A stretch of DNA of 64,000 nt, from NCBI GenBank assembly GCA_000751835.1, contig CCMQ01000017.1, forward strand, positions 62,001 to 126,000, in the 5' to 3' direction. A program made the translations under genes and the position numbers. The notes beneath the pieces were generated by a model that saw nothing but the letters and a program-made list of their open reading frames with translations, had not been told where the DNA came from and did no database searches. This DNA comes from Necropsobacter rosorum. Lineage in GTDB: Bacteria > Pseudomonadota > Gammaproteobacteria > Enterobacterales > Pasteurellaceae. Below are positions 9,309 to 21,628 of the stretch, one piece after another; position 1 is the stretch's first letter, and the number at the start of each line of letters is the position of its first letter.

Positions 9309-10529
9309 ATGAAAAGAGCAGTGATTACGGGCTTCGGTGTAATCTCCAGTATCGGCAATAATAAAGATGAGGTGCTGGCCTCATTGAAAGCGGGTAAATC
9401 AGGTATTGAAGCGGTACCTTCTTTCATTGAAATGGGCATGCGCAGCCACATCGCCGGTACCATTAAGTTAAATCCTGCAGAATTCATTGATCGCAAAGTG
9501 TATCGTTTTATGGGCGATGCCGCGGCCTATGCTTACCTTTCTATGAAAGAAGCGATTGAAGATGCCGGGCTGAGCGCAGAGCAGGTGTCTAATGATCGTA
9601 CCGGTCTTGTGATCGGCGCCGGTACCGGTTCGGCGCATAATCAGCTGGTTGCCTGCGATGCGGTGCGCGGCCCGCGCGGCATTAAAGCGGTCGGCCCTTA
9701 TGCGGTGACCAAAACCATGGCCTCCAGCGTGTCCGCCTGTCTGGCCACTCCATATAAAATCCGCGGCGTGAATTACAGTATCAGCTCCGCCTGCGCAACC
9801 TCGGCGCATTGTATCGGGAATGCGCTGGAATTAATTCAGCTGGGTAAACAGGATATTGTGTTTGCCGGCGGCGCGGAAGAATTGTCTTGGGAATGCGCCA
9901 CTGAATTTGACGCCATGGGCGCGGTATCCACGAAATATAACGATACCCCGACCAAAGCCTCCCGCGCGTATGACGCCAACCGTGACGGCTTCGTAATTGC
10001 CGGCGGCGGTGCGGTCGTGGTGGTCGAAGAGCTGGAACATGCGCTGGCACGCGGTGCCAAAATCTATGCGGAAATCGTCGGTTACGGCGCGACTTCCGAC
10101 GGTTATGATATGGTTGCGCCGAGCGGTGAAGGTGCGGAACGTTGTATGAAACAGGCGATGGCAACCGTAGATACGCCGATCGATTATATTAATGTACACG
10201 GTACTTCTACTCCGGTCGGCGATGTAAAAGAGCTGGGTGCGATTAAAAATGTATTCGGCGACAACGTGCCGCCGCTTTCCTCCACCAAATCCATGACCGG
10301 CCACTCGTTAGGCGCGGCGGGTGCCCATGAGGCGATTTACAGTTTGTTGATGCTGGAACACGATTTTATCGCACCGAGTATCAATATCGAAACGCTGGAT
10401 GAGCAGGCGGCGGGCATGAATATCGTGACCGAAACGAAAGAAAACGCCGGTTTGCGCACGGTTATGTCAAACAGTTTCGGCTTCGGCGGTACCAACGCCG
10501 CGCTGGTATTCAGACGTTACAGCAAATAA
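9309..10529 (+). CDS. fabB: 3-oxoacyl-[acyl-carrier-protein] synthase I
   Basis: The 406-residue product is a full-length beta-ketoacyl-ACP synthase with the Cys-His-His triad. Cys162 lies in [12 protein letters not shown], His297 in [11 protein letters not shown] and His332 in [13 protein letters not shown], almost the same positions as in E. coli FabB. It extends acyl-ACP with malonyl-ACP and is the branch that elongates unsaturated intermediates in type II fatty acid synthesis. AAGGA lies 7 bases before the ATG. A terminator follows directly, so the gene is a single-gene unit. Confidence 0.97.
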   Translation: MKRAVITGFGVISSIGNNKDEVLASLKAGKSGIEAVPSFIEMGMRSHIAGTIKLNPAEFIDRKVYRFMGDAAAYAYLSMKEAIEDAGLSAEQVSNDRTGLVIGAGTGSAHNQLVACDAVRGPRGIKAVGPYAVTKTMASSVSACLATPYKIRGVNYSISSACATSAHCIGNALELIQLGKQDIVFAGGAEELSWECATEFDAMGAVSTKYNDTPTKASRAYDANRDGFVIAGGGAVVVVEELEHALARGAKIYAEIVGYGATSDGYDMVAPSGEGAERCMKQAMATVDTPIDYINVHGTSTPVGDVKELGAIKNVFGDNVPPLSSTKSMTGHSLGAAGAHEAIYSLLMLEHDFIAPSINIETLDEQAAGMNIVTETKENAGLRTVMSNSFGFGGTNAALVFRRYSK

Positions 10530-10550
10530 TAATTTGCGCACAAAACAGAT

Positions 10551-10577
10551 AATGCGGCATTTTAGCCGCATTTTTTT
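10551..10577 (+). terminator. Rho-independent terminator of fabB
   Basis: AATGCGGC (10551-10558) pairs with GCCGCATT (10565-10572) and continues into a T run to 10577. Confidence 0.85.
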
Positions 10578-10681
10578 CGCCTGTGGTTTATGAGCAATAG
10601 TGCGCAGGATACGGATTAACATGAGCGATAGGCGAAAAACAGGCGTAATTTCCACCGCACTTTTTATCGCTCAAGAGGCGG

Positions 10682-11926
<1,245 letters not shown>

Positions 11927-11943
<17 letters not shown>

Positions 11944-11964
11944 ATTAATGAATAAAAATTCGTT
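11927..11964. promoter_or_regulatory. Tandem ARG boxes (ArgR operator) upstream of argD
   Basis: TGAATATTTAGTCA (11929-11942) matches the ARG-box core TGAATwwwwATTCA at 13 of 14 positions, and TGAATAAAAATTCG (11949-11962) also at 13 of 14. Their centres are 20 bp apart, so the two 18-bp boxes are separated by 2 bp, the spacing used by hexameric ArgR. The second box reaches the last codons of tldD. Confidence 0.75.
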
Positions 11965-13411
11965 AATTGGTGCCGCCCACCGTAATGCGGTCAATTTTTA
12001 ATGCCGGCTGACCGACACCGACCGGAACGCTTTGTCCTTCTTTGCCGCAAACGCCGATACCGTGATCCAGCTCCACGCTGTCCGCCACCATGGACACATT
12101 CTGCATCACTTCAATGCCGCTGCCGATTAGGGTTGCGCCTTTTACCGGTTTGCTGATTTTGCCCTTTTCGATTAAGTAAGCTTCCGAGGTGGAAAACACG
12201 AATTTGCCGGAGGTAATATCCACCTGCCCGCCACCGAAGTGCGGTGCGAAAATGCCGCGATCGACAGAGGCGATCAGATCGTCAAACCGGCTTTGCCCGG
12301 CCAGCATGTAAGTATTGGTCATGCGCGGCATCGGCAGATGCGCATAGCTTTCGCGGCGTCCGTTGCCCGTCGGCGGCATGCCCATCAGGCGCGCATTCAT
12401 TTTATCCTGCATATAGCCTTGCAAAATACCGTCTTTAATCAGCACATTGCGCCGGCTCGGCACGCCTTCATCGTCAACGGTAAGCGAACCGCGGCGATCC
12501 GGCAGCGTGCCGTCGTCAACAATCGTACACAGCGGCGAGGTCACCAGCTCGCCGAGTTTCCCGCTGAACAATGAGCTTTGTTTGCGGTTGAAATCGCCTT
12601 CCAGACCGTGTCCCACCGCTTCGTGCAATAAGACGCCCGGCCAGCCTGCGCCTAAAATCACCGGCATGGCGCCGGCCGGAGCGGGAACCGCATTCAGATT
12701 AACCAGTGCCTGACGAACCGCCTGTTTGGCGAAATAGACCGCGCGGATTTCGCCCTGATACGGCTGTAGGAGCCAATCCAGCGCAAAACGTCCGCCGGCA
12801 CCGGCACCGCCGCGCTCACGTTTGCCGTCCTGTTCCACCAGCACCGACACCGATAACCGCACCAACGGGCGGATATCCGCCGCCAGCGTACCGTCGGTGG
12901 CGGTGATGAGGATTTCTTCATACACGGCGCTTAACCCCGCCGACACCTGTGTGACGCGCGGATCTTCCGCCCGCGCCGTGCGATCCACCAAATGCAGCAA
13001 CTCGATTTTCTGTGCTTTACTCAGACTATCCAGCGGGTTTAAGGCGGCGTAGCGTAAGGTCGGTGTAACCGCATTAAAGCGTTGTACCCTGAGCGGTTGA
13101 GTCGCTTGTGCCGGCGCGATACCTTTCACCGCATCGGCGCATTGCTGTAACGTGGTGAGATTGATTTGATCCGAATAGGCAAAACCGGTTTTTTCGCCGC
13201 TGACGGCGCGTACGCCGACGCCGCGATCGATATGGAAACCGCCTTCTTTGATAATGCCGTCTTCCAGCACCCAGTTTTCGTCCTGGCTGAGTTGAAAATA
13301 CAGATCCGCATAATCGATATGGCGCCGGGCAAGGCGATCAAAGATATTGGATAAATCTTGCAGAGATAAATTGCTTTGGCCAAGCAGGCTTTGGGTGACG
13401 TTGTTTAACAT
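11963..13411 (-). CDS. tldD: TldD metalloprotease subunit
   Basis: The 482-residue product has the TldD zinc motif HEAVGH at 263-268, followed by the GLEGD segment of the family, and the [35 protein letters not shown] region near the C-terminus is also conserved. TldD forms a heterodimer with TldE/PmbA, encoded at 62.4-63.8 kb in this window. The pair cleaves unfolded peptides and takes part in CcdA degradation and in maturation of peptide antibiotics such as microcin B17. It lies between rng and argD on the same strand. Confidence 0.95.
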   Translation of the reverse strand: MLNNVTQSLLGQSNLSLQDLSNIFDRLARRHIDYADLYFQLSQDENWVLEDGIIKEGGFHIDRGVGVRAVSGEKTGFAYSDQINLTTLQQCADAVKGIAPAQATQPLRVQRFNAVTPTLRYAALNPLDSLSKAQKIELLHLVDRTARAEDPRVTQVSAGLSAVYEEILITATDGTLAADIRPLVRLSVSVLVEQDGKRERGGAGAGGRFALDWLLQPYQGEIRAVYFAKQAVRQALVNLNAVPAPAGAMPVILGAGWPGVLLHEAVGHGLEGDFNRKQSSLFSGKLGELVTSPLCTIVDDGTLPDRRGSLTVDDEGVPSRRNVLIKDGILQGYMQDKMNARLMGMPPTGNGRRESYAHLPMPRMTNTYMLAGQSRFDDLIASVDRGIFAPHFGGGQVDITSGKFVFSTSEAYLIEKGKISKPVKGATLIGSGIEVMQNVSMVADSVELDHGIGVCGKEGQSVPVGVGQPALKIDRITVGGTN

Positions 13412-13573
13412 AGTTTTCTCATGGATTGGCGATCAGCTCGCCGCACGGCATTCGCCGGTGGGAAGGGCGACATGTTCCGATTCGGTTTGCTGATCGCAAT
13501 AATAATTAAATAAAATCAAAGGGATAAAACATCAAAAAACGGATGAACGGCAGGTTAATTTTGCCGGGCGGCA

Positions 13574-13600
13574 GAAAAAGTGCGGTCGTTTTTTCGCACG
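13574..13600 (-). terminator. Terminator downstream of rng, built on an uptake sequence
   Basis: GTGCG (13580-13584) pairs with CGCAC (13595-13599). Read on the minus strand the hairpin is followed by five T residues (13579-13575). The uptake core AAGTGCGGT at 13578-13586 forms one arm. Confidence 0.55.
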
Positions 13601-13617
13601 TTTTTTACCGTTTATGC

Positions 13618-15093
13618 TTACATTACCACCACGTCAAACTGTTCCTGATGATAGAACACTTCGGTTTTGATTTGAATCTGTTTGCCGATAAACACTTCCA
13701 GCTCCGCGACCAGACCGTGACTTTCCTCATTAATCAGATAATCCGCCACCGCTCTTGAGGCATACACCACAAACTGTTCGCTGGAAAATAAATGATGCAC
13801 GCGGATGATTTCGCGCATGATTTCGTAGCAGACGGTTTCCACCGTTTTCACCCGGCCGCGTCCTTTGCAGGCGGGGCATTCACCGCATAATACATGTTCC
13901 AGACTTTCCCGCGTGCGTTTACGGGTCATCTCCACCAGTCCGAGCTGAGTAAAGCCGTTGACACTGGTTTTTACCCGATCTTTTGACAGCGCCTCCTGCA
14001 ACGATTCCAGCACGCGGGCGCGGTGTTCTTCGGTTTGCATATCGATAAAATCAATGATGATAATGCCGCCCAGATTGCGCAGTTGCAATTGCTGTGCGAT
14101 CGCCTTGGTGGCTTCGATATTGGTGTTGAAGATGGTTTCTTCCAGATTGCGGTGACCGACGAATGCGCCGGTATTAATATCAATGGTGGTCATCGCTTCG
14201 GTCTGTTCGATAATCAGATACCCGCCGGATTTTAAATTTACCCGGGTATCCAGCGCGGTCTGAATGGCGGCTTCGACGCCATAAACGTCGAACAGCGGCT
14301 GACTGCCGGAATACAGCACCAGCTTATCCGTTAAGGTCGGCATAAATTCCGCGGTGAACTGACTGACTTCGGTAAAACACAGTTTCGAGTCGATGCGGAT
14401 TTTTTCCAGACCGGCGCCGATAAAATCGCGCAAAATCCGTTGGGTCAGCGCCAGTTCGCCGTATAACATGGAACGGGTCGGGTATTTGCCACGGCGTTCC
14501 ATCACTTTTCGCCACAAGCGTTTCAGAAAATCCGCATCCTGTTTCAGATCATCTTCCGTCGCCCCTTCGGCGGCAGTGCGGATGATAAAGCCGCCCAGTT
14601 CGTCACAAAGCGGCAATACCAGCTCTTTTAGCCGTCCGCGCTCTTCTTCGCTTTCAATCCGCTGCGAGACGCCGACATGGCTGTTTTCCGGCATAAACAC
14701 CAAATAGCGGGAGGGCAGGGTGATATCGGTTGTCAGCCGTGCGCCTTTGGTGCCGAGCGGGTCTTTCACCACCTGCACCACGATATCCTGACCTTCGCGA
14801 ACCAATTCGGCGATATCTTTGACGATAAACTGCTTTTTCTCGTTTTCGTCAACACATTCGGTGTGCGATACGATATCCGAGGCGTGCAAAAATGCCGCTT
14901 TTTCTAAGCCGATATCCACAAACGCCGATTGCATGCCCGGCAGCACGCGCGTGACCCGCCCTTTGTAAATGTTGCCTACGATACCCCGTTTTGCCTGACG
15001 CTCAATATGAACTTCTTTTAAAATCCCTGTGTCCACTAACGCGATACGGGTTTCGTTCGGCGTTACGTTCACCAATAATTCGACAGATTCCAT
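13618..15093 (-). CDS. rng: Ribonuclease G
   Basis: The 491-residue protein has the RNase E/G catalytic half only. An S1-type RNA-binding domain near residues 37-120 (GNIYKGRVTRVLPGMQSAFVDIG) is followed by the metal-binding acidic segments TTIDINTG and IIIDFIDM and the zinc-link CPACKGRG, in the usual order. Its length fits RNase G, not the much longer RNase E. It is a 5'-end-sensing endoribonuclease for 16S rRNA 5' maturation and mRNA decay. In E. coli it also lies near tldD. It is divergent from putP. Confidence 0.95.
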   Translation of the reverse strand: MESVELLVNVTPNETRIALVDTGILKEVHIERQAKRGIVGNIYKGRVTRVLPGMQSAFVDIGLEKAAFLHASDIVSHTECVDENEKKQFIVKDIAELVREGQDIVVQVVKDPLGTKGARLTTDITLPSRYLVFMPENSHVGVSQRIESEEERGRLKELVLPLCDELGGFIIRTAAEGATEDDLKQDADFLKRLWRKVMERRGKYPTRSMLYGELALTQRILRDFIGAGLEKIRIDSKLCFTEVSQFTAEFMPTLTDKLVLYSGSQPLFDVYGVEAAIQTALDTRVNLKSGGYLIIEQTEAMTTIDINTGAFVGHRNLEETIFNTNIEATKAIAQQLQLRNLGGIIIIDFIDMQTEEHRARVLESLQEALSKDRVKTSVNGFTQLGLVEMTRKRTRESLEHVLCGECPACKGRGRVKTVETVCYEIMREIIRVHHLFSSEQFVVYASRAVADYLINEESHGLVAELEVFIGKQIQIKTEVFYHQEQFDVVVM

Positions 15094-15238
15094 AACTAAA
15101 AATGAATTAAAATTTATTATTTACCGGACGTTAGTCTAGCGAAAAGGAAAATAGAATAATAGTACCAAATAGGGTAAAATGCGACCTTTGTCAAATTTTT
15201 ATACTATAAAATAGCGTTTAAATAGCTTTTGTGAGGTC

Positions 15239-16756
15239 GTGATGTTTGGATTGGATCCGACGCTGATTACCTTTGTGGTTTATATTTTGGGGATGTTGCT
15301 GATAGGGGTACTGGCATATTATTACACGAATAGTCTGTCCGATTATATTCTCGGCGGGCGCCGCTTAGGCAGCTTTGTCACCGCGATGTCGGCGGGCGCG
15401 TCGGATATGTCCGGCTGGCTGTTGATGGGATTGCCCGGCGCGGTTTATCTGACCGGACTGGTGGAAGGCTGGATCGCACTCGGGCTGACGCTGGGCGCGT
15501 ATTTAAACTGGCTGTTTGTGGCCGGACGGCTGCGGGTCTATACCGAAATCAACAATAACGCGTTGACGTTGCCGGAATATTTTCATCATCGTTTCGGCGC
15601 CGGTCGCAGTACGCTGAAAATCGTTTCCGCCTCGGTGATTCTGGTTTTTTTCACCATTTATTGCGCCTCCGGTGTGGTGGCCGGCGCCAAATTGTTTCAG
15701 AATCTGTTTGCGGTGCAATATTCCACCGCACTTTGGTACGGCGCATTCGCCACCATTGCTTATACGTTTATCGGCGGTTTTCTGGCGGTCAGCTGGACGG
15801 ATACAATTCAGGCCACATTGATGATTTTTGCCTTGATTCTCACGCCGGTGATGGTGATCGTCGCTCTCGGCGGAATTGACGCATTAAGTGCGGTGCTAAA
15901 TCAGGCGGAATCCGTGGCACACAAGGATTTCACCGATATCTTCGGCCAAACGACCACTTTGGGCTTGTTAAGTCTGGCCGCCTGGGGGCTGGGCTATTTC
16001 GGGCAGCCGCATATTCTGGCGCGTTTTATGGCGGCGGACAGCGTAAAATCCTTAACCAATGCGCGCCGCATCAGTATTACTTGGATGATTCTCTGTTTAG
16101 TCGGCGCCATCGGCATCGGTTTTTTCGGTATCGCGTATTTTTACGCTCAGCCGCAGGCGGCGGCAACGGTCAATCAGGAACCGGAACAGGTATTTATCGA
16201 ATTGGCCAAACTGCTGTTTAATCCTTGGATTGCCGGCGTGCTGCTGTCGGCCATTCTGGCGGCGGTGATGAGTACCCTGAGCTGCCAGCTGCTGATTTCC
16301 TCCAGCGCTATCAGCGAGGACTTTTACAAAGGCTTTATTCGCCCGCAGGCATCGGAAAAAGAACTGGTCTGGCTGGGACGTGCGATGGTATTGCTGATTG
16401 CGGCCGTCGCCATTTGGATCGCGCAGGATGAACACAGCAAAGTGCTGCAACTGGTGCAGTTTGCCTGGGCGGGCTTCGGCAGCGCATTCGGGCCGGTGGT
16501 GCTGTTTTCTCTGTTCTGGAAACGTATGACCGCTTCTGCCGCGCTGGCGGGAATGTTGGTCGGGGCGCTGACCGTGTTCGGCTGGAAAAGCGTGATTGCG
16601 CCGACAAGTCCGTGGTACGGCGTCTATGAAATGATACCGGGGTTCGGCGCCGCCTGCCTTGCGATTATCGCCGTATCGTTACTGTCCGCCGCGCCGGAAG
16701 CGGCTGTTATCAACACCTTCGAACAGGCCAAAAAGGCTTATAAAGAGGCATTATGA
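15239..16756 (+). CDS. putP: Sodium/proline symporter
   Basis: The 505-residue inner-membrane protein belongs to the sodium:solute symporter family, with about 13 hydrophobic segments. The proline-transporter segment [18 protein letters not shown] near residue 60 includes the Asp linked to sodium binding in PutP. AGGTC lies shortly before the ATG. No putA is next to it. The last bases overlap the first codon of cmoB (ATGA), so the two genes are co-transcribed although they are functionally unrelated. Confidence 0.92.
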   Translation: MMFGLDPTLITFVVYILGMLLIGVLAYYYTNSLSDYILGGRRLGSFVTAMSAGASDMSGWLLMGLPGAVYLTGLVEGWIALGLTLGAYLNWLFVAGRLRVYTEINNNALTLPEYFHHRFGAGRSTLKIVSASVILVFFTIYCASGVVAGAKLFQNLFAVQYSTALWYGAFATIAYTFIGGFLAVSWTDTIQATLMIFALILTPVMVIVALGGIDALSAVLNQAESVAHKDFTDIFGQTTTLGLLSLAAWGLGYFGQPHILARFMAADSVKSLTNARRISITWMILCLVGAIGIGFFGIAYFYAQPQAAATVNQEPEQVFIELAKLLFNPWIAGVLLSAILAAVMSTLSCQLLISSSAISEDFYKGFIRPQASEKELVWLGRAMVLLIAAVAIWIAQDEHSKVLQLVQFAWAGFGSAFGPVVLFSLFWKRMTASAALAGMLVGALTVFGWKSVIAPTSPWYGVYEMIPGFGAACLAIIAVSLLSAAPEAAVINTFEQAKKAYKEAL

Positions 16757-17718
16757 TTGATTTTCGTCCGTTTTATCAACAAATCGCTGTGGGAGAGTTA
16801 TCTGCGTGGCTGGAAACCTTACCGCGGCAACTGAAACAATGGGAAAGCCAGACTCACGGCGATTATGCTAAATGGGCAAAACTGATTGATTTTCTACCGC
16901 ACTTAACGGCGGATCGGATTGAGCTGAAAAGTGCGGTCAGATCCGAGCGCGATTTTGCCCTTTGCGCCGGCGAGCGGCAGCGGATTATTCATCATCTTAA
17001 ACAGTTAATGCCGTGGCGCAAAGGGCCGTATGAGTTGCACGGCATTCATATCGATTGTGAATGGCGATCGGATTTTAAATGGCAGCGCGTTCTGCCCCAT
17101 CTGGCGCCGTTGCAGGATCGCATCGTGTTGGATGTGGGCTGCGGCAGCGGTTATCATATGTGGCGGATGCTCGGCGAGGGCGCCAAAACCGTGGTGGGCA
17201 TTGATCCGACGGAATTGTTTCTGTGTCAGTTTGAAGCGGTGCGCAAATTACTGAACAATGATCGCCGCGCCAATCTGATTCCGCTGGGTATTGAACAGAT
17301 GCAACCGCTGGGGGTATTCGATACGGTCTTTTCTATGGGCGTGTTGTATCACCGCAAATCGCCGTTTGAGCATCTCACTCAGTTGAGAAATCAGCTGCGC
17401 AACGGCGGCGAACTGGTGCTGGAAACGCTGGTGGTGGACGGCGATGTCAATACGGTACTGGTGCCGGCGGATCGTTATGCCAAAATGAAAAACGTTTATT
17501 TTATTCCTTCCGTTGCGGCGTTAATCCGCTGGTTGGAAAAAGCGGGATTCCGGCAGGTGCGCTGCGTTGATGTAGCGGTGACGAGCCTGCAGGAGCAGCG
17601 CAAAACCGAGTGGCTGGAAAATGAAAGCCTGATTGATTTTCTTGATCCGCAGGATCACGGTAAAACCATTGAAGGCTATCCCGCGCCGAAAAGAGCGGTG
17701 ATTTTGGCGAATAAATAA
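16753..17718 (+). CDS. cmoB: tRNA U34 carboxymethyltransferase
   Basis: The 321-residue SAM-type methyltransferase fold carries [16 protein letters not shown] near residues 122-137 and the CmoB signatures [21 protein letters not shown] and [13 protein letters not shown]. CmoB transfers a carboxymethyl group from carboxy-S-adenosylmethionine to ho5U34, giving cmo5U in tRNAs that read family codon boxes. CmoA, which makes the cofactor, is not in the window. The start overlaps the putP stop by four bases. Two uptake sequences lie inside the gene. Confidence 0.95.
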   Translation: MIDFRPFYQQIAVGELSAWLETLPRQLKQWESQTHGDYAKWAKLIDFLPHLTADRIELKSAVRSERDFALCAGERQRIIHHLKQLMPWRKGPYELHGIHIDCEWRSDFKWQRVLPHLAPLQDRIVLDVGCGSGYHMWRMLGEGAKTVVGIDPTELFLCQFEAVRKLLNNDRRANLIPLGIEQMQPLGVFDTVFSMGVLYHRKSPFEHLTQLRNQLRNGGELVLETLVVDGDVNTVLVPADRYAKMKNVYFIPSVAALIRWLEKAGFRQVRCVDVAVTSLQEQRKTEWLENESLIDFLDPQDHGKTIEGYPAPKRAVILANK

Positions 17719-17743
17719 TGCCGACAACGGCAGAAACAGGCTC

Positions 17744-17783
17744 AAAAAAATGCACCCTGAGCGGTTGTTCCGCTGGCGGGTGC
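17744..17783 (-). terminator. Terminator of glnA
   Basis: GCACCC...AGCGG (17752-17765) pairs with CCGCT...GGGTGC (17770-17783). On the minus strand the stem is followed by seven T residues (17750-17744). On the plus strand no T run follows, so it serves glnA. Confidence 0.75.
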
Positions 17784-17813
17784 AAAGTCCGTATTAACTG
17801 ATGCTAACGGCGA

Positions 17814-19232
17814 TTACGCGTAGTACATCTCAAATTCCACCGGGTGCGGTGTCATATTCAGACGTTCCACTTCTTTGCGTTTCATGGCGATAAAGGTCTC
17901 AACAAATTCCTTGCTGAATACGCCGCCCTGAATTAAGAATTCATAATCGTTTTGCAGACTGTTCAGCGCTTCTTCCAGAGAACTGGATACCGCCGGGATT
18001 TCTTTCAGTTCTTCCGGCGGCAGATCGTAAAGATTTTTATCCATCGCATCGCCCGGATGAATTTTATTGATAATACCGTCCAGACCCGCCATTAACAGCG
18101 CCGAGAACGCCAAATACGGGTTGGCCAGCGGATCCGGGAAGCGGGCTTCGATACGGATGGCTTTCGGACTAGTAACCGCCGGAATACGGATTGAGGCGGA
18201 ACGGTTGCTGGCGGAATAAGCCAGTAATACCGGCGCTTCAAAACCCGGCACCAAACGTTTGTAGGAGTTGGTGGACGGATTGGTGAACGCGTTCAGCGCT
18301 TTGGCATGTTTGATGATACCGCCGATATAATACAGCGCGGTTTCGGAAAGTCCGGCATATTTATCACCCTGGAAGATATTTTTGCCGTCTTTACTCAGCG
18401 ACATATTGCAGTGCATGCCCGAGCCGTTGTCGCCGGTGATCGGTTTCGGCATAAAGCAGGCGGTTTTACCGTGTTCGGCGGCAACATTCTGTACCACATA
18501 TTTATAAATCTGAGTTTCGTCGGCTTTTAAGGTCAGCGAATTGAAACGGGTGGCGATTTCGTTTTGTCCTGCGGTGGCGACTTCATGGTGATGCGCTTCG
18601 ATAACCAAGCCCATTTCTTCCAGCAGCAGACACATTTCGGAACGCAGATCATGAGCCGTGTCATTCGGCGCCACCGCGCAATAGCCGCCTTTTTTCAGCG
18701 GGCGGTAAGCGTTGTTGCCGTCTTCGTAGCGTTTGTTGGTGTTCCAGGCGGCTTCAATGTCATCCACCACATAGGAATTACCGTTCATGGACGCCTCGAA
18801 GCGCACATCGTCAAATAAGAAAAATTCCGGTTCCGGGCCGAAGAACACGTTGTCGGCGATACCGGTGGAACGCATATAGTTTTCCGCGCGGGCGGCGATT
18901 GAACGCGGGTCGCGATCGTAACTTTGCATGGTGCTCGGTTCATAAATGCTGCAACGCAGGGATAAGGTCGGGATTTGCGCGAAAGGATCGACCACCGCGG
19001 TTTCGGCAATCGGCATTAACAGCATATCCGCTTTATTGATGGCCTTCCAGCCTTCCACGGATGAACCGTCGAACATTTTACCGTCTTCAAACAGGTCTTC
19101 ATCGACCAGACTGACGGGCAGTGAGACGCCGTGTTCTTTACCCTTGATATCGGTAAAGCGCAGAAGAACGAATTTGATGTCGTTTTCTTCAATCAGTTTG
19201 AATACATTCGCAACAGCAGCTGCTTTTGACAT
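17814..19232 (-). CDS. glnA: Glutamine synthetase type I
   Basis: The 472-residue enzyme makes glutamine from glutamate, ammonia and ATP. Conserved parts include [24 protein letters not shown], the [11 protein letters not shown] site and the adenylylation loop [11 protein letters not shown] with its Tyr. The adenylylatable Tyr suggests control by GlnE-type covalent modification. I placed the start at ATG 19232 ([13 protein letters not shown]), which has AGAGGA at good spacing; a longer frame from 19289 adds 19 residues that are not family-like. It is transcribed away from typA, as in E. coli. No NtrC or sigma-54 site was recognised upstream. Confidence 0.97.
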   Translation of the reverse strand: MSKAAAVANVFKLIEENDIKFVLLRFTDIKGKEHGVSLPVSLVDEDLFEDGKMFDGSSVEGWKAINKADMLLMPIAETAVVDPFAQIPTLSLRCSIYEPSTMQSYDRDPRSIAARAENYMRSTGIADNVFFGPEPEFFLFDDVRFEASMNGNSYVVDDIEAAWNTNKRYEDGNNAYRPLKKGGYCAVAPNDTAHDLRSEMCLLLEEMGLVIEAHHHEVATAGQNEIATRFNSLTLKADETQIYKYVVQNVAAEHGKTACFMPKPITGDNGSGMHCNMSLSKDGKNIFQGDKYAGLSETALYYIGGIIKHAKALNAFTNPSTNSYKRLVPGFEAPVLLAYSASNRSASIRIPAVTSPKAIRIEARFPDPLANPYLAFSALLMAGLDGIINKIHPGDAMDKNLYDLPPEELKEIPAVSSSLEEALNSLQNDYEFLIQGGVFSKEFVETFIAMKRKEVERLNMTPHPVEFEMYYA

Positions 19233-19585
19233 AAGATAATCCTCTATAAATAAGATGGGTGAATTCGGACGTTGTGTATTATAAAGCACGTTGCTAAAAA
19301 TAACATATCATTTATAAAAAACAAGTGTTAATTTGAAATTAATTAATAAAATTATTTATTTTATGTGATTTTATTTAATTTAATTGCTGTTTTGTTATTT
19401 CCATTTTAATTAAAGCCGCTTTTATTGAATTGATACCCGGTCCGCCATCATGTGGAGCCGTATTATTTAATAGCCCGCCAATCGAAAAAGTTGTATAATC
19501 TGCCACCTTTCGAATAATGCCCGTTTATTGTGCATTGTCCGTTGCTGCAAAAATCCCTTTTATTGAATAGATTAAGAATCATCAA
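19233..19585. other. AT-rich intergenic region between glnA and typA
   Basis: No ORF or RNA gene is visible in these 353 bases. They must hold the divergent glnA and typA promoters. For typA a TATAAT is present at 19494-19499 with a weak -35. The stretch 19310-19420 is almost pure A/T. Confidence 0.6.
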
Positions 19586-21436
19586 ATGACAGAAACAATT
19601 GATATTAATAAATTGCGTAATATCGCAATTATCGCTCACGTTGACCACGGTAAAACGACGCTGGTGGATAAACTTCTGCAACAATCCGGTACGCTGGAAG
19701 CCAGCCGCACCGACACCGACGAACGGGTAATGGATTCCAACGATTTGGAAAAAGAACGCGGCATTACGATTCTGGCCAAAAATACCGCGATCAACTGGAA
19801 CGGTTATCGTATTAATATCGTGGACACCCCGGGACACGCGGACTTCGGCGGCGAAGTGGAGCGCGTGCTTTCGATGGTGGACAGCGTCCTGTTAGTGGTG
19901 GACGCCTTTGACGGCCCGATGCCGCAAACCCGTTTTGTGACGCAAAAAGCCTTTTCGCACGGCTTAAAGCCGATTGTGGTGATTAATAAAGTGGATCGCC
20001 CGGGCGCGCGTCCGGACTGGGTGGTGGATCAGGTTTTCGATTTGTTCGTCAATCTGGGCGCCACCGACGAACAACTGGATTTTCCGATTATCTACGCCTC
20101 CGCGCTTAACGGTGTTGCCGGTTTGGAACATGAAGCGCTGGCCGCGGATATGACGCCGCTGTTCGAAGCGATTGTTAAATATGTCGCACCGCCGCAGGTC
20201 GAACTGAATGCCCCGTTCCAGATGCAGATTTCCCAACTGGATTACAATAATTATGTAGGCGTGATCGGTATCGGGCGGATTAAACGCGGCGCGGTCAAAC
20301 CGAATCAGGCGGTGACCATTATCGACAGCGCCGGCAAAACCCGCAACGGCAAAATCGGTCAGGTACTGGGGCATCTCGGCCTGCAACGCTATGAAGAAGA
20401 TCTGGCGCAGGCGGGCGATATTGTGGCGATTACCGGTCTGGGCGAGCTGAATATTTCCGATACTGTTTGCGACATTAATAGTGTGGAAGCGCTGCCGGCG
20501 CTGACCGTGGACGAACCGACGGTCACCATGTTTTTTTGTGTGAATACCTCGCCGTTCTGCGGTAAAGAGGGCAAATTCGTCACCTCCCGTCAGATTCTGG
20601 AACGCCTGAATAAAGAATTGGTGCACAATGTGGCGCTGCGGGTGGAAGAAACCCAGAATCCGGACGAATTCCGGGTGTCCGGGCGCGGCGAACTGCACCT
20701 TTCCGTGTTGATCGAAAATATGCGCCGCGAAGGCTATGAGCTGGCGGTATCCCGTCCGAAAGTGATTTATAAAGAAGAAAACGGCCGCAAACAGGAGCCG
20801 TTCGAACAGGTGACCATCGATATTGAGGAACAGCACCAGGGCGCCGTGATGGAAGCGCTGGGTATCCGCAAAGGCGAAGTGAAAGACATGATTCCGGACG
20901 GCAAAGGTCGTACCCGACTGGAATATGTGATCCCAAGCCGCGGTTTGATCGGTTTCCGCAACGAATTTATGACCATGACTTCCGGTACCGGTTTGCTGTA
21001 TTCCACTTTCAGCCATTATGATGATGTGAAAGCGGGCGACATCGGACAGCGCAAAAACGGCGTGTTGATTTCAAACGCCACCGGTAAAGCGCTGGCTTAC
21101 GCCTTATGGGGATTGCAGGAACGCGGTAAACTGATGATCGACCACGGGGTTGAAGTGTATGAAGGGCAGATTATCGGTATTCACAGCCGTTCCAACGATC
21201 TGACCGTAAACTGTCTGCAAGGTAAAAAGCTGACCAATATGCGCGCCTCCGGTAAGGACGATGCGATTCAGCTGACCACGCCGATTAAGTTCTCCCTTGA
21301 ACAGGCCATTGAGTTTATCGACGACGATGAATTGGTGGAAGTGACGCCGGTTTCCATCCGTATCCGTAAGAAACTGTTGACGGAAATGGATCGCAAACGC
21401 GCCAACCGCACCACGACCAGCACCAGCACGCATTAA
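19586..21436 (+). CDS. typA: Ribosome-associated GTPase TypA/BipA
   Basis: The 616-residue translational GTPase starts with [21 protein letters not shown] (G1) and continues with [22 protein letters not shown] (G3) and [10 protein letters not shown] (G4). EF-G-like beta-barrel and alpha/beta domains and the BipA-specific C-terminal domain follow. BipA acts on the ribosome in 50S assembly and in stress or low-temperature growth. It sits alone between its promoter region and a strong terminator and is divergent from glnA, an arrangement conserved in enterobacteria. Confidence 0.97.
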   Translation: MTETIDINKLRNIAIIAHVDHGKTTLVDKLLQQSGTLEASRTDTDERVMDSNDLEKERGITILAKNTAINWNGYRINIVDTPGHADFGGEVERVLSMVDSVLLVVDAFDGPMPQTRFVTQKAFSHGLKPIVVINKVDRPGARPDWVVDQVFDLFVNLGATDEQLDFPIIYASALNGVAGLEHEALAADMTPLFEAIVKYVAPPQVELNAPFQMQISQLDYNNYVGVIGIGRIKRGAVKPNQAVTIIDSAGKTRNGKIGQVLGHLGLQRYEEDLAQAGDIVAITGLGELNISDTVCDINSVEALPALTVDEPTVTMFFCVNTSPFCGKEGKFVTSRQILERLNKELVHNVALRVEETQNPDEFRVSGRGELHLSVLIENMRREGYELAVSRPKVIYKEENGRKQEPFEQVTIDIEEQHQGAVMEALGIRKGEVKDMIPDGKGRTRLEYVIPSRGLIGFRNEFMTMTSGTGLLYSTFSHYDDVKAGDIGQRKNGVLISNATGKALAYALWGLQERGKLMIDHGVEVYEGQIIGIHSRSNDLTVNCLQGKKLTNMRASGKDDAIQLTTPIKFSLEQAIEFIDDDELVEVTPVSIRIRKKLLTEMDRKRANRTTTSTSTH

Positions 21437-21451
21437 GTGTAAAAACGATGA

Positions 21452-21490
21452 AAAAAAGCACCGCACTTCATAAAAGTGTGGTGCTTTTTT
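21452..21490 (+). terminator. Terminator of typA containing an uptake sequence
   Basis: AAAAAAGCACCGCACTT (21452-21468) pairs with AAGTGTGGTGCTTTTTT (21474-21490) with one wobble. The left arm contains the uptake core ACCGCACTT. Confidence 0.85.
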
Positions 21491-21628
21491 ATCCCGAATT
21501 TTTATCTCCCGCATACTGTTTATTCCTAAAACGGTTTCGGCCTGAAAATATCTTTTTCCGGCATGAACTTTTATTTTGCCCGTCCGTCTAATGCCTGCGT
21601 AACCACTAACGATTTTAGCAGGATTTTT

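Noticed and set aside
8369-9361. A 330-codon plus-strand frame opposite mnmC
   Set aside because: It lies antisense to the well-supported mnmC and runs into the fabB start; its product has no family features. It is a shadow of high-GC coding sequence.
19964-21016. A 350-codon minus-strand frame opposite typA
   Set aside because: It is fully antisense to a highly conserved GTPase gene and the translation has no recognisable domain.
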